Shown here: in pieces, positions 49,463 to 60,245 of the stretch
Position numbering within the stretch: position 1 is the first letter of the stretch
Layout of the letters: the number at the start of each line of letters is the position of its first letter
Origin: Lichenostomus cassidix
Lineage: Eukaryota > Chordata > Aves > Passeriformes > Meliphagidae
NCBI GenBank assembly: GCA_008360975.2
Contig: CM039183.1
Span: 50,801,350 to 50,865,349 of the forward strand
Direction of reading: 5' to 3'
DNA length: 64,000 nucleotides
Notes under the pieces: generated by a model
What the model was told of the DNA's origin: nothing
Database searches by the model: none
Seen by the model: the letters and a program-made list of their open reading frames with translations, nothing else
Program-made: the position numbers and the translations under genes

Positions 49463-52400
49463 CAAACAACAGAGAAAGTTTTGCTCAGCTCGGCCCGACA
49501 GGGCTCATGCCTCTGAGGTGAAAGGCAGTGGCCAGTTAAGAGAGTTCAGCAACACAATGCAGCAATTCAGGTCAGGAAGTGGAGGGTATTATATTCAACT
49601 GAAACATTGAACAGAATTTGGGGTAGATAGATTTTCCTTCCCCAGGGGAAATTTGGCCAGGAGATACATCTTACCCCCCCTTTTGGAAAATTATGCTGGT
49701 ATTTGGAGTTTTTTGCAGAGAAATACACATCCAAACATGCCCTGCTCACCACCACTGCTTGGCATAGCAGGGAATATCTGGCAGCATGTATTTTCTGCCT
49801 TCTGAAAAATTTGCTCTTGAGCCTCAGAGAAGGCACTGGGAGCTTTACCCAAACCTTGGTGAAAGCAGATGCGTATTTCCATGCAAGTTTAAGTGTCTCT
49901 GTGCAATGAAGACACAAATTTTTCTAGTCATTGAGACAATGGAGCACCCCTCTGGCTTATCTGCAGTGTAAACAATAAATAATAACAAAAACAGAGGCAT
50001 CAGCTGTGAGCAAAAGTGATGACTTTGTCCCAGGGAGACTCACCCACTCATAATAGGATTGAGAAGAATGGGGGATTTTGTGACGGCTAATAAAAGCCAA
50101 TCTTGCAATATTGACATTTTCACTGCCTTCCCATTAGTTCCTGCCTTGGAAGAATTAATAGCTCCATCTCCATTCAGTATTAAATATGCCCTGGGCTTTT
50201 GGGTTCCTTTTTTTCCTTCATTCTTAAGTTTTAAAATTTGTTTGCTATTTGATGATTAAGTATCATTTATTGCTGACCAGAGGAGTAATGATGACAGAAG
50301 TGCAGGATGACATTTTCATAATTATGTGTGGAATTTGGCCACACAACTCTCAGGGACTTTCATATGAAATTAAATGAATGAAAATGCTCATCTCTGCTCT
50401 GTAAATTGACCAAACATGGATCAATTGCCCCGGAGCTGTAATGCTACCACAGCCTTGGTGTGGCAGCCCGAGGACTGTGCTGCTTAATGCCAATGCATTA
50501 AAGTGGCAGCACTTCACTGCTGGGAAATCCTAGCTCTCACGGCATTAGGCAACCTCTTGATCCCATCCCAGGGAGCTGGTTTAGGGGGCAATTAAAGATT
50601 CAGTTTCTGTGCTACCCAAGGGCTCAATCTCACTGTGCTCAGATGCTTTGTCCTGCTTAATATAAATCAATGTCGAGACAGGAAAGGGTGACCCATAATC
50701 ACCAGACTCAAACTTCAGAGATATTATTCAGAGACTAATCTATGTTGGGAATTTTCCTATTCAGAAAGTGAGACGCTTGAGTCTCATAAAAGAGAAACTG
50801 TCATAAGAAAGCACAGTGACAGCACATTATATTGCTGAATGGGGAAAACTTTACAAAACAAACTGCAGCTGCCAAGCCACAAGACTTAGTTCACCTACCC
50901 TGTCAGTCCTTCCTATCACCAACCTCACCTCTGCACAGCTGCTTGCCCCCTAATTTTTTTTCCATCTTTGGTCTGTCAACCACTTTCTCTGTCATGTTGT
51001 CCTTTGGGATGTTTCCTACACCATGACATTTATCACTATTACATCTGATGTGAACTTGGGCTAAGGGAAATTGAGTTAAAAAAAAGAGTAAAACTCATCA
51101 AAGAACAAACCTAGTCACACACAAATCTCTGAGAAAGACATTGACTTCATGTTTTACCCTGCCAGGGTTTCAAAAGGGAATAGAGCAACAGTCTGTCCTT
51201 GTTGGACAGAGGTGGCTTACATGACAGAAACTGCTATGTGCTTTAAGATGCGCAGCATCATCCAATATATGCCTCATATGACCAATTTTTACATAGGCAG
51301 TGACAGTCTGGGCATGTCAATGGACGTCTTCCAAGCCTGGCTGGGCTTATATTGTATTATTTTTCTCTAGCTCTGGCAGGTACGTTTGGAAATAGACAAC
51401 ATAAATGGTTACAGGCACTAATAACTGTTCCTACCTCTTACCCTGCTTTTATTTCCTTTACCAATATCTAGCATTTTCATACCTACAAGCAGACACACAT
51501 ATACATATTCATGGGGAAAGACTGCCTTTTTTCAGCAAGCATCCTGAAAATCCAAAGACTTGATTCAGTTGACAGGGCAAGTATTAGATCACAGAGCACA
51601 GTGCAGGAAGTTATGGCATCTTTTTGCAGTGCAGTCAGAATGGGTTGCTGCCAGTGCCGTGAGATGAGCTCCTCTCTTTGGCAGGTAATGGTAATCCAGT
51701 TCGTTTTGTATTAACTCTTATTTGTTACAATTTAGCATATTTCTCTTCAACTCCAGGTGACATATAATTTCCCAAACAACAGTATTCCATAGCAGCTTTT
51801 CACTAAATGCTCTGACCTGGTCACAAAGCTAGACTGCCACATCACACCCCTGAGCAAAGCTATATCCAGCTTCACAAGTCCCCCAGAATGCCTCAGGGAT
51901 GAGATAGGGTTTACCCTGTATCTGGTACATCATCCAAATCAGGCTGTGGGAGATTAAGAGGAAGATCACATTTCAAAGCCAAGCACCCTTCACAGACATC
52001 CTCTGGGCAGCCTCAGACCACAGCTTGCAAAAAGATGCTGGGTGGAAAACAGTCTCTTTGATTACAACATCATAATGTACTTGAGCTTTTTAAAGTTAAA
52101 AACCAGAAAACATTGAACTCCACAGGGAAATTCAATAACAGACCATGTTACCAATGTGTTTTCTGAAAAACATAATGCATAATAAGCTGACTGTAACTCC
52201 ATGTGGCCTTCAGTTTCAGGATCAGCTCAATTTGCAGCCCTACAGAGAATGTACCACAGTAGCCCAGATACACCAGTGAACCTATTTATAGTTTACCTGG
52301 ACTTCAGAAGTTGCTGGCTCTCTGTACAAGAATGCATTTCACTCAAGGTGACAAAGTAGTGAGTGTTTGGGAAGGAATTCAACATCCATGTCTGGGATGA

Positions 52401-55400
52401 TCAAAGGACCTTAAGCCCTATCAACTTTAAAGTGGTCATAGAGGTGCCTAGTTCCCATCAACGTTTCTGAATATATCAAGACAGGCTTTGGACTTCAAAA
52501 TGAATGAGATGAGCAACAAAATGGCAACACAAGCAAAATCCACTACCCTCCTAGAAGCTAAAACAGTTGTGAGAGACGAGTCTGTACCACTCACAGCAAG
52601 ATAGCTTCTCGATATCATTGTGTCTATCCCAGGACTGGAAGATGAGGCAAAGGTTCTGATCTGCACTAGGAAGCAGCAGGGTGCACTAAGGGTTGGGACA
52701 AGCTGGAATGGAGTGAAACTGTTCGTTCTGGATCCCATATTTGCAATGCAAGTGTTGCGGGTTTGGAAGGGAAAGTTGCTTCAGATTAGCCCTACGTGGT
52801 CTCTTTGCAGTCACTTGAATGACCACTCACAGCTCAAGTGTACCTGCTGCCCTCCTGGTGCATATTTTTTCAGTTTAATTTCATCTGACAACAATCTAGA
52901 TCACTTACTCCAACACTGATCTGAAAATGTGAGTCAAAGCACAAAAAAAGTGACAATAGACACATATGCCTGATTCAAACTAAAATGCTAACAGAGATTC
53001 ACTCGAGGTGAACAAATGAAACCTTCCCATTCCTTCTCATTCTCTCAAGACTGGCAGAAGACGACTGGGAAGAAGAATCTGAGCCCTTTGATAATGGCAT
53101 CAACCTACTCAGAAAGGAGAGAAACTACTGGCATTGACAGAAGAGAAGATCCCGAATGCATTTAGAGAGCAGAGGATATCTGGCTTTAATTTTAAAGACG
53201 TCAGTTTAACTTGTCAAAGCCAAGTGTGACCCAGCATACACTAGAGCCTTAGGCTACACTGGAGAGAGTATTCTGTTGCAAGAGTGTATCCTGTTATTAA
53301 CTGCCAAAGGAAAGAAAGGTGTGTATTTTTCTGTATTTTTACATCATCTGAGAAAATAGTTACTTTCACCATGCTCTTTCCCACTTCCTAAAGAAATAAT
53401 TTAAATTGCTTTGTATGTGGTGCTTTCAATGCCAGAGCACTTCACGAGCTCTTTGCACAAGATCACTGAAGTGCATGGACATTCAGCAGGAAACAACATG
53501 AAGGGCAACTAGACCATCACTGGCCAAAGTGACTAGAGCAAATTCACCACTTTCAGTTGAGAGGAAAGAAACCTGGCCTCTTCTGAGAACTACAGGCACT
53601 AGAAGAACAAAACTGCTCTTACTCCTGCAAGGACTGGGAACCCAATGCAGCTCTTAAAGTATTTTAAGGATTATAAGCTGACATGCATCACCAATGCTGC
53701 TGCTGCTAATGATGTTCTGGTTTGCTGGATTTCACTACTCTAAAAGTGAAAAACAACCTTTATTCCTTTTTTCTTCTCTGACAGCTTTCATTTATAGCAT
53801 GCTCAGGTGTGATTTGTCTTCCCACACGCTGAGTATAATAACTTGTGTTTCACTTAAACCTGCCTACTGTTTGGCTAAAGTATGTCTTCCAGAAAGACAT
53901 CAAGAGACAAGGAATCCATCTTTCCTTCCTTGCAGTCATTTGTTGCAACGGGCAGTCAGCTTCACTTGTAATTTCTTCATTTAAGTTTGCCTGGGCTCCA
54001 CTTCCAGTGATGCCTCTGTTCAGGCTGCAGTGACTCTGCTGAGGTCTGGCCTTCTCTCTCAAAACACTCAACATGCCTGCTACTAATGCTTTCTGCAAGA
54101 CAACTGTAAGATCTTTTACATTGTGTTTTCACTGCCACATGCCTGAATCTACCTCAAAAATAAGGTAAGCACTAGAAATCCATCTGGCATGGTGGACTTT
54201 CTAAAAGAAGGAGCTAGGAGTGCTAAGAGAGTCCTTACGATGTGCTAAATGCCTTGCTGGAAGGTGTGCACAATGCACAAAGAAAATATTACAGCAAGAG
54301 CTGTCAGATGGCCAAGGATGACTGGACTGTTAGCATACCCTTCTGTGAGCATCATTACACATCCAAAATCTTTACTACAGATTGCCAGTGTGTCTCATGT
54401 GGGACATGAGGGACTGGGGCACCCCACACAATGCCAGCTGTAGAATCCCTTACGATCCCATTCATTTGATACTGAGACATCATGACTGGTTAAGCTGGTG
54501 ACTCTTCACCCGCTTGTGCTTCCTCACTTAGTCAGAAGAACCCCTGGTGGGATTTGTAATCTCTCTCAGCTGTGCAGTGATCGCTCCTGGGAGAGTGCAG
54601 CAGCATTTCAGCATGCCCTTTCTCAAGGACCATTTAACCAGCCACCCCTCTTCGCTGCTCTCCTGGACAACTTACCAGGCTATGGGGCCATGCCATGTCT
54701 GAGAATTGAGAGAAGTACCTGTGTTGCTCTCTCCCATAAAAATGATCACTCATGTTGCAGCTTTCTCTTATACCCCAGAAATGCTGGGAAATCAGTTTTG
54801 GATGTGCCAGGCTGGCAGCATCTCAGCTCTTTTTGGTCCACCCCTGCTCCAGCCATCTTTACCCAGGTGCATCCCTCACTCCAATCCTGGGAGCAGATGA
54901 TACATTAGCCTGACTCTACAGAAAAAATCATGCCAGAGCTCAGAAATGCTGACTGGATGAGCTCAGGGTTCATCTCTTATTCTCCACAGAGGAACACGCA
55001 AAGACTACATGGAGAGCCAAGAAGACTGGGAATGGAGAGGCAGGGAGAAGAGGCCAGCCAGGAGAATAACAGGGAGCAGGACCTTACTTCTAAAGATGTA
55101 ATCTATTTGTGGAGGGGGTGCTTTGTGAATGCTAGGGCTGGTCAAAAGTGCCAATCTGGCAGTTTCTGAGAGCTGATTTACCGAAAGGGAAGAGCACAGA
55201 CAGCAGCTGCACAAGTTTTGCATATTTCCACCCAGACAGTTGTGTCCCTGCCAGAACAGTCAGTTGTGACACCACTTTCTGTGGGGCAGACAGCTGCCTG
55301 TCCGTCTCACACAATAATATCCTTTAAATTCTAGCCACAGATCCTGATTTCAGTGGGCACTCTGCTTTTCCAAGAGGTTCCATTATCTCAGCATTTTTAT

Positions 55401-55567
55401 TCCATTAAACAATCCTCAGTGATGGGCACCGTAGCTCAGGAACAGGGCTTTAAGCCTTGATCTTGGCTTGATCCTGCCTGAGAAGTAAAAGATGTTTTAC
55501 AGTGCAGAAGCAAGCCTCACACACCAAGTAAGCTTTCTGGACTATTTAAAAATTTTATGTGTATATG

Positions 55568-55587
55568 TCTATGTCTATATATATATA
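55568..55587. repeat. TATG/TA-rich microsatellite in the last HIVEP2 intron
   Basis: A TATGTCTATGTC stretch leads into about five TA dinucleotides, about 300 bp downstream (gene sense) of the donor at 55893. It is simple sequence only. Confidence 0.6.
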
Positions 55588-55893
55588 AAATACAGTGAAT
55601 ATGGAGGCAAAAAATGCAAACCAGCCTAATTTCATTGAAGTTAATGGAATTAACTCAGGGTTCTACCAAGTGAAGGCTTGCCCCTTAGGCTGACTCTAGT
55701 GTATCTAAATGAATCAGCATTCTGACTTGGTCCCTGTCAGTTCTAAATTTCTTGAATTTGTTCCAGGACTTCCCACCAAGGCTCAAAGTTTATGCCTTCT
55801 TCTTCTACAAAGCTGCATGGATTTTTGAAATGCACAAATTCAGTAAGAGCACAGTTTTTGACAAGAGGAATGAAAGTATTTTTTCATACTTAC

Positions 55894-56804
55894 TGAATGT
55901 CCCACTGGAATAGATTCAGACTGTAAATATTGACCCATGGACAATGCTGGATTATGGTACAAGCCCCTCCGGGGAGATGCTGCTCTAACAGAGGCCATGT
56001 ATCTCCTCTCTCTCCTGGGAGACAAATCTCTTCGAACAGACACATCTTTCCCTGGTGACATTGGTCTCCTGGGCGATAGGTGACGTCTTGGCGACACGTC
56101 CCGTCTCGGTGATAGCTCTCTCCTCAGCACAGCCTCCTTCCGCGGGGAAAGGTGCCTCATGGGTGAAATATCTCTTCGGGGTGACAGATGCCTTCTGGGT
56201 GACAAATCCCCTTTTGGCATTAAATACCTCTTTGGTGAGTTATCTCTGTAGGGTGAAGAATCGTAGCCAGGTGACGATTGTCGACTGGAAGGTGAGAGGT
56301 CCCTCGGAGAAGAACTGGGATCTAACGAAAGCGTGTAATCCTCATCCATGCAGCTAGGTATGTCCAATCTGTCTTTATCAGGCTCTGAATCTGTACTCTT
56401 GCTCTGGAAAAACCTCTGATATTCTGTCATTTGTGTGTCTTCACAGGAGTCGCTTGGTGTTATAAGCTGAGTAACCTGAATGCTAGGTAAGGTGACCAAG
56501 TAACTGATGAGGGAAGAGTGTCCCACTGGAAGGGAGCCCTCAGGGGAAGCCCCCTGTGAAGCCCCAGCTGAGTTCACTGACAGGGAGGAGAACCGAGGGG
56601 GCTGCGGGCTGGTGCTTCTTGATCTGGTTTTTGGTGTCGAGTCTCCCTGAGTATCATCAAAATCATCCTCATCTTCATCATCATCATCATTGTCGTCGCC
56701 ATCCTCGCCATCTGATTCCTCCGCGTCAGAAAACTGGTGCTCTGCTGACAGCCCTGCCAGGTTGCTGCTCTTCTCTGCCTCCTGCTGCATGTCCTCCATG
56801 TTTT
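55894..56804 (-). CDS. HIVEP2: HIVEP2 exon with acidic stretch and SPRR-type repeats
   Basis: This 911-nt exon (2 nt of a split Glu codon plus 303 codons) has acceptor TTTCAG and donor TCA|GTAAGT. It begins [18 protein letters not shown], followed by a strongly acidic run of Asp and Glu at about residues 26-50. A serine/proline-rich part comes next ([13 protein letters not shown]). In the last third is a block with twelve SPx[RK] motifs, many arranged as hexapeptides of the form SPRR-[HD]-[LIV]. Acidic runs after a ZAS domain and SPxR/K motifs (minor-groove-contact or proline-directed phosphosite type) are features of this family; the repeat block in particular identifies HIVEP2. The exon ends in phase 0 after GHS. 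The open frame extends past both splice sites, so the limits rest on the splice consensus and on continuity with neighbouring exons. No damage is seen. Confidence 0.96.
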
Positions 56805-57374
56805 CTGAAAGAGCCACAGCAAGTCCAAATGGTGAGCACATATCCCACTTCTCATGCAATGTCCATTCCCCACCCAGCTCACTCATTGCCATCCTGATTG
56901 TGATCCTGCCACACTGGATGCTTTTCATCTGGGATGGTTGCATAAAGTCATTCTTCATAGATTAAAACCGTATTTTTTTCAAAATAATACCTTAAAATTC
57001 TATATCTGAAAGGAGGCATGAAAGCATATTCATCCCACATTACCTTGCAACTTCACTAAATGTTGTCATCTCTCACATCTTAAGTGGAAAGACTGGGAAC
57101 TTTTTATGAGACAGATGACAACAGGCCATACTTTTATTCCTAGCTCCTCTTTATGTAAAAAAAGTATAACACAGACAACTGGATAGGATTTTTTTTTTTA
57201 CTTCCTGTTTATTAAAAACTTAAATCTCAATTAAAAAATGCCCCAAATATTCTTAATATATTTTCCCATGCCCAATACTGTGCTAAAGTGCAATGAGTCA
57301 TTTGCATACTCCATACTTTCCATATTTTAGTTGGAATGAGGCCATTCCAACTAAATTAAATCATTTTGACATAC
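56805..57374 (-). other. HIVEP2: HIVEP2 intron of 570 bp, with a hairpin near the donor
   Basis: This is a small intron running from GTATGT to CTCTTTCAG on the minus strand. It contains poly-T/poly-A stretches (around 57188-57200) and a 13-bp perfect inverted repeat with a 4-nt loop at 57326-57355, which starts 18 nt past the donor. The upstream continuation of the next exon's reading frame stays open into this intron (to about 56958), so intron retention at the 3' side would not immediately introduce a stop there. Confidence 0.9.
57326..57355. repeat. Inverted repeat (13-bp stem, 4-nt loop) in HIVEP2 intron
   Basis: The arms TTTAGTTGGAATG (57326-57338) and CATTCCAACTAAA (57343-57355) are exact reverse complements separated by AGGC. 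Pairing can be extended outward with a mismatch through AT-rich flanks. In the pre-mRNA it would form a compact stem-loop 18 nt downstream of the 5' splice site of the finger-2 exon. Whether it has a function is unknown. Confidence 0.85.
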
Positions 57375-57476
57375 CTGCTTCTTCAGTTTCAGTATCATCT
57401 ACTGATGTCATTGATACTCCAAGCTCCAAGCATTTTTTCATGTGTGCTTTAGACTTCATATGTTTTGTCAGATTTC
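57375..57476 (-). CDS. HIVEP2: HIVEP2 exon completing ZAS2 finger 2
   Basis: This is a short 102-nt coding exon of 33 complete codons plus split codons (G|GA Gly at the start, G|AA Glu at the end). The acceptor is TGATCCACAG and the donor is CAG|GTATGT. It begins [15 protein letters not shown], which supplies the two zinc-binding histidines (residues 5 and 11 of the exon) that finish finger 2 as CX2CX12HX5H. A short linker, [18 protein letters not shown], follows; this form is typical of HIVEP2. The exon is too short to stand out as an open frame on its own and was found by following phase and sequence from the upstream zinc-finger exon. If it were skipped, the reading frame would be kept (102 is a multiple of 3) but finger 2 would be destroyed. 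A strong inverted repeat sits just inside the following intron. Confidence 0.96.
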
Positions 57477-60069
57477 CTGTGGATCAGAGATTAATGTCAT
57501 TAATGGACAACAACAAAGATCACTCTTCAAGTAAGGTTTTGCTGTATCTTAACTCCATTATCCGGCAGATGATGGGTTTTAGCTTTAAAAAACACCACAA
57601 CAGACAGGGCTGACTCATCTAGACCATTGCCCTCAGAGACTTTTTAATGAGTTTTTATATCTCAAGAAAATAAAAAATTCAAATAAACTCAGGGCCTGAG
57701 AGGTACATAGAAATCTCCCCAATTTTCTCCTACATGATATTTAGGTACCCCAGCAAGCTAAAAAACTCCCTTTTGGATGTCATCTATTCCTGGACTCACT
57801 GTTCATTATATGTACAGACTGCCTAGACATCGAAGTAAGCCCCCTGCACAACAGCCATATGGGGCTCATGCTCCTGTTTACACAGTGGCACTTTCAAGAT
57901 AAGGGTTCTCCCATTTCCTTTGCACGTGGTTTCCAAATTTTCTGTGTATTTGAAGCATTTTGAAGCAAAAGTACCCCACCAACAAAAAGACAGCTATGGG
58001 AGACTTCTCTGTGCAAGTTTACCATTTAGCTGCAGTCTCTGAACTGAGAGGAGCTGTACTTACAGCATCCACTTGGGATGTGGGAAATTCACATTCAGCT
58101 CCTAGATTTAGAGTATGGATCTAAATCAGACACAGCAGAGATTTGAAAGCAAATCTCCCATTCCCTTGAGGGAGCAATCTAACACTAGACTATTGGCTTT
58201 CTGGAGTGCCTGTCTGTTTTTTCACAGATAAAAAAACTGGGTTGAGATTGGCCCCAAGAGACATTTCATGACAAAGAATCTTGAGCACAAAGCAGAAGCT
58301 GGAGAAGATCACTCTAATCCATTTGCCACTTCAGTGCCATTTGCAAACACCCAAAAGGGAAAGCATGGCACAAGCAAACCCAACACACTACCAAGACATG
58401 GTGCTTCTTAGCTCAAGGAAAGCCCTCTTCAAATGCATTTATTTTGCTTCTGAGATGCCAACCAGCATCTCCAGATGGTGTGGCACGTGCCATCTGCAGC
58501 CAGGAGCACTGCACCACTCTGCTGGGTAGTGCAGGTGTGCTTAGAAACTCACAAGCCAGGCTCTTCTTCTCTGACTTTCAGTTCCAGCTAGTTCAAACAA
58601 TTCCCTTCTCAGTAAGAGTTTCTTATTTTGCCTGTGCACTGCATGAAAAGGCTAATTTGGCCATTGAGGTTTCTGAGATGGCTAAATGCTCAGGAATACT
58701 GAAAACTTAAGTACCTCTGAAAGTCTGTCCCCTACTGCTCTCAGGAGAATAGCAACAATAGTTATGAGGCTGACAACTGCTTATAATCAGTAATAGACCA
58801 GTTAAATGCTTTTTGTACTTCAAACACTAACTTAGTCTCTTCTTACTCATGCTCTTCTTGCACAATAGCAAATCACCTCCTCCATGTTTCTCTATCAGAA
58901 ATGCCAGCCTCAGCAAGCAATTTCACTTTTTTTTTCCATGCCACCTCTTCTTCCTGGAATGTCCTCTCTGAACATAGCTGTAAAACCATAACACAGTCAA
59001 GTACTTCCAAGTCCCTCCTCAAGACCCATTCCTCCAGCAATGTCAAATGTAAGCAATGAGAACAGCTCACCAGATGGTCTATTGGGACTACAAACAAGCA
59101 GTGCTCCTTTTCTTTGTCTCTACATGCCCAGGAAAGTTCTCATCTTATATTAGGTTGATGGGTCTACTACCATCCACCAGCTATTCCCATCTTTGGCACA
59201 GGAAGAAGTGCTGGAGTCATGGAAACTATTACAATTCTCAATCCTCAAAACAGCCATGAAGCTGCACTGGGATCTTGGGAGACATTTCCTTCAGCTCCCT
59301 TTCTCCCCCTTTGAGTTAAGTTCACTGCATTGGGATCAGAATCCATTTCTTTTGTCTGCCAAAGGAAGCTAAGAAACTGAGAATGTAAGGCTCATTTGGG
59401 CTGTGCTACAAAGAAATGCTACCAAGAAAAGGATTTTTTCTTTCAAGAGGATGGTTGCATCACAAATCTGAATTCCAAAGAATATCATTATCTGTGGCCT
59501 CAGGGTGACAAATGGAAGCTTTTTTCTGTGCTGATAAATACATGTGAACAGAAGCTATCAGATCTTTATTCATAATTAATGTCATAGTGGATGGAGTCGC
59601 CCATCTGAGAGACATACATTATTTACTAACTTGAAACTGACCCACTGTACAGCCTGTGAAGGCATGTATTCCACAGCAGCTGATGCTCTGCTTCTGCATT
59701 ATGTCATAAGAAGTGCAGTCTCCTGGTAGCATTTAAGGGTTGCTGCAATTAAAATTTGCACCATGCAATAAGATTGGCAGAGTATTATTTTTCAGGGTAG
59801 TTCTTATGCTACCACATTTTTTCTGCAGACAGAAGAACCAGCCAAGAACCTATAGGTCTTAATGAAGCTATCTAAGGAGTCTCAGAGTCTTTCAAAATCC
59901 CTGGATCAATTAAACAGAAGAGAACAAACTCTATTATACAGTCCTGTATACGTAAACACAACAATTCTATTCTGAAGAAAATATTCTCCTTGATTGCAAT
60001 AGATGCTTGGATCTCAGGGGGTAAAATAGCTCCAGAAGTGGCAAGAGTGCAGCAAAAAGGGTAAAATAC
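57477..60069 (-). other. HIVEP2: HIVEP2 intron between the two ZAS2 finger exons
   Basis: This intron of about 2.6 kb starts with GTATTT and ends with TGATCCACAG on the minus strand. It splits zinc finger 2 between its cysteine pair and its histidine pair. No exon or recognisable interspersed repeat was seen inside. The segment at about 59520-59800 is AT-rich, non-repetitive and rich in homeodomain-type TAAT cores, resembling conserved noncoding DNA (inference only). A T-run lies near 58927-58936. Confidence 0.9.
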
Positions 60070-60245
60070 CTTTAGTTTTGAAGGCAAAATTGCACAACTT
60101 GCATACATAAGGCCGGACATCAGTGTGAGTGCGGATATGTTTTTTGAGCATGCTTGGCTTTTTGCAGCGAATGCCACATTCTTCACAAATGTACTTTCCT
60201 CGGCCACGACCTCTGACATAGACATAATCCTCATTTGATTTATAC
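60070..60245 (-). CDS. HIVEP2: HIVEP2 exon with ZAS2 zinc finger 1 and most of finger 2
   Basis: This 176-nt internal coding exon encodes 58 complete codons plus a split codon at each end (AG|G for Arg at the start, G|GA for Gly at the end). The acceptor reads TTCTCTTCCAACAG and the donor reads G|GTATTT. After an RGRGRG stretch (residues 11-16 of the exon) comes a C2H2 finger with ligands Cys20, Cys23, His36 and His40 (CX2CX12HX3H). A TDVRPY linker, a TGEKPY-type linker, follows, and then the two cysteines of finger 2 (Cys48 and Cys51). The two histidines of finger 2 are in the next exon, so the intron interrupts the finger. This is the C-terminal ZAS DNA-binding domain, which recognises kappaB-like enhancer sequences in the nucleus. 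The open frame runs into the flanking introns on both sides, so exon limits were set by splice sites and by homology to the family. Confidence 0.96.

Larger units (their letters stand above)
49294..55893 (-). other. HIVEP2: Last HIVEP2 intron, 6.6 kb
   Basis: This intron starts GTAAGT and ends TTTTCTTCTGGTTACAG on the minus strand, with a pyrimidine-rich tract before the acceptor. No additional exon was recognised. The interval at about 50055-50720 is non-repetitive, AT-rich with many TAAT and ATTA cores and looks like a conserved enhancer-type block (inference). A possible relic of an ancient SINE lies at 49405-49462. A short TA-rich microsatellite occurs near 55560-55590. The rest holds nothing that could be assigned. 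Confidence 0.88.

Noticed and set aside
56556..56897. 113-codon plus-strand frame with a histidine run
   Set aside because: This is the antisense shadow of the acidic Asp/Glu-coding part of HIVEP2 (GAT codons read as ATC/CAT on the other strand).
48475..60245. Assignment to HIVEP1 or HIVEP3
   Set aside because: The ZAS2 fingers are nearly identical across the family, but the SPRR-type repeat block, the [11 protein letters not shown] segment and the C-terminal tail fit HIVEP2.
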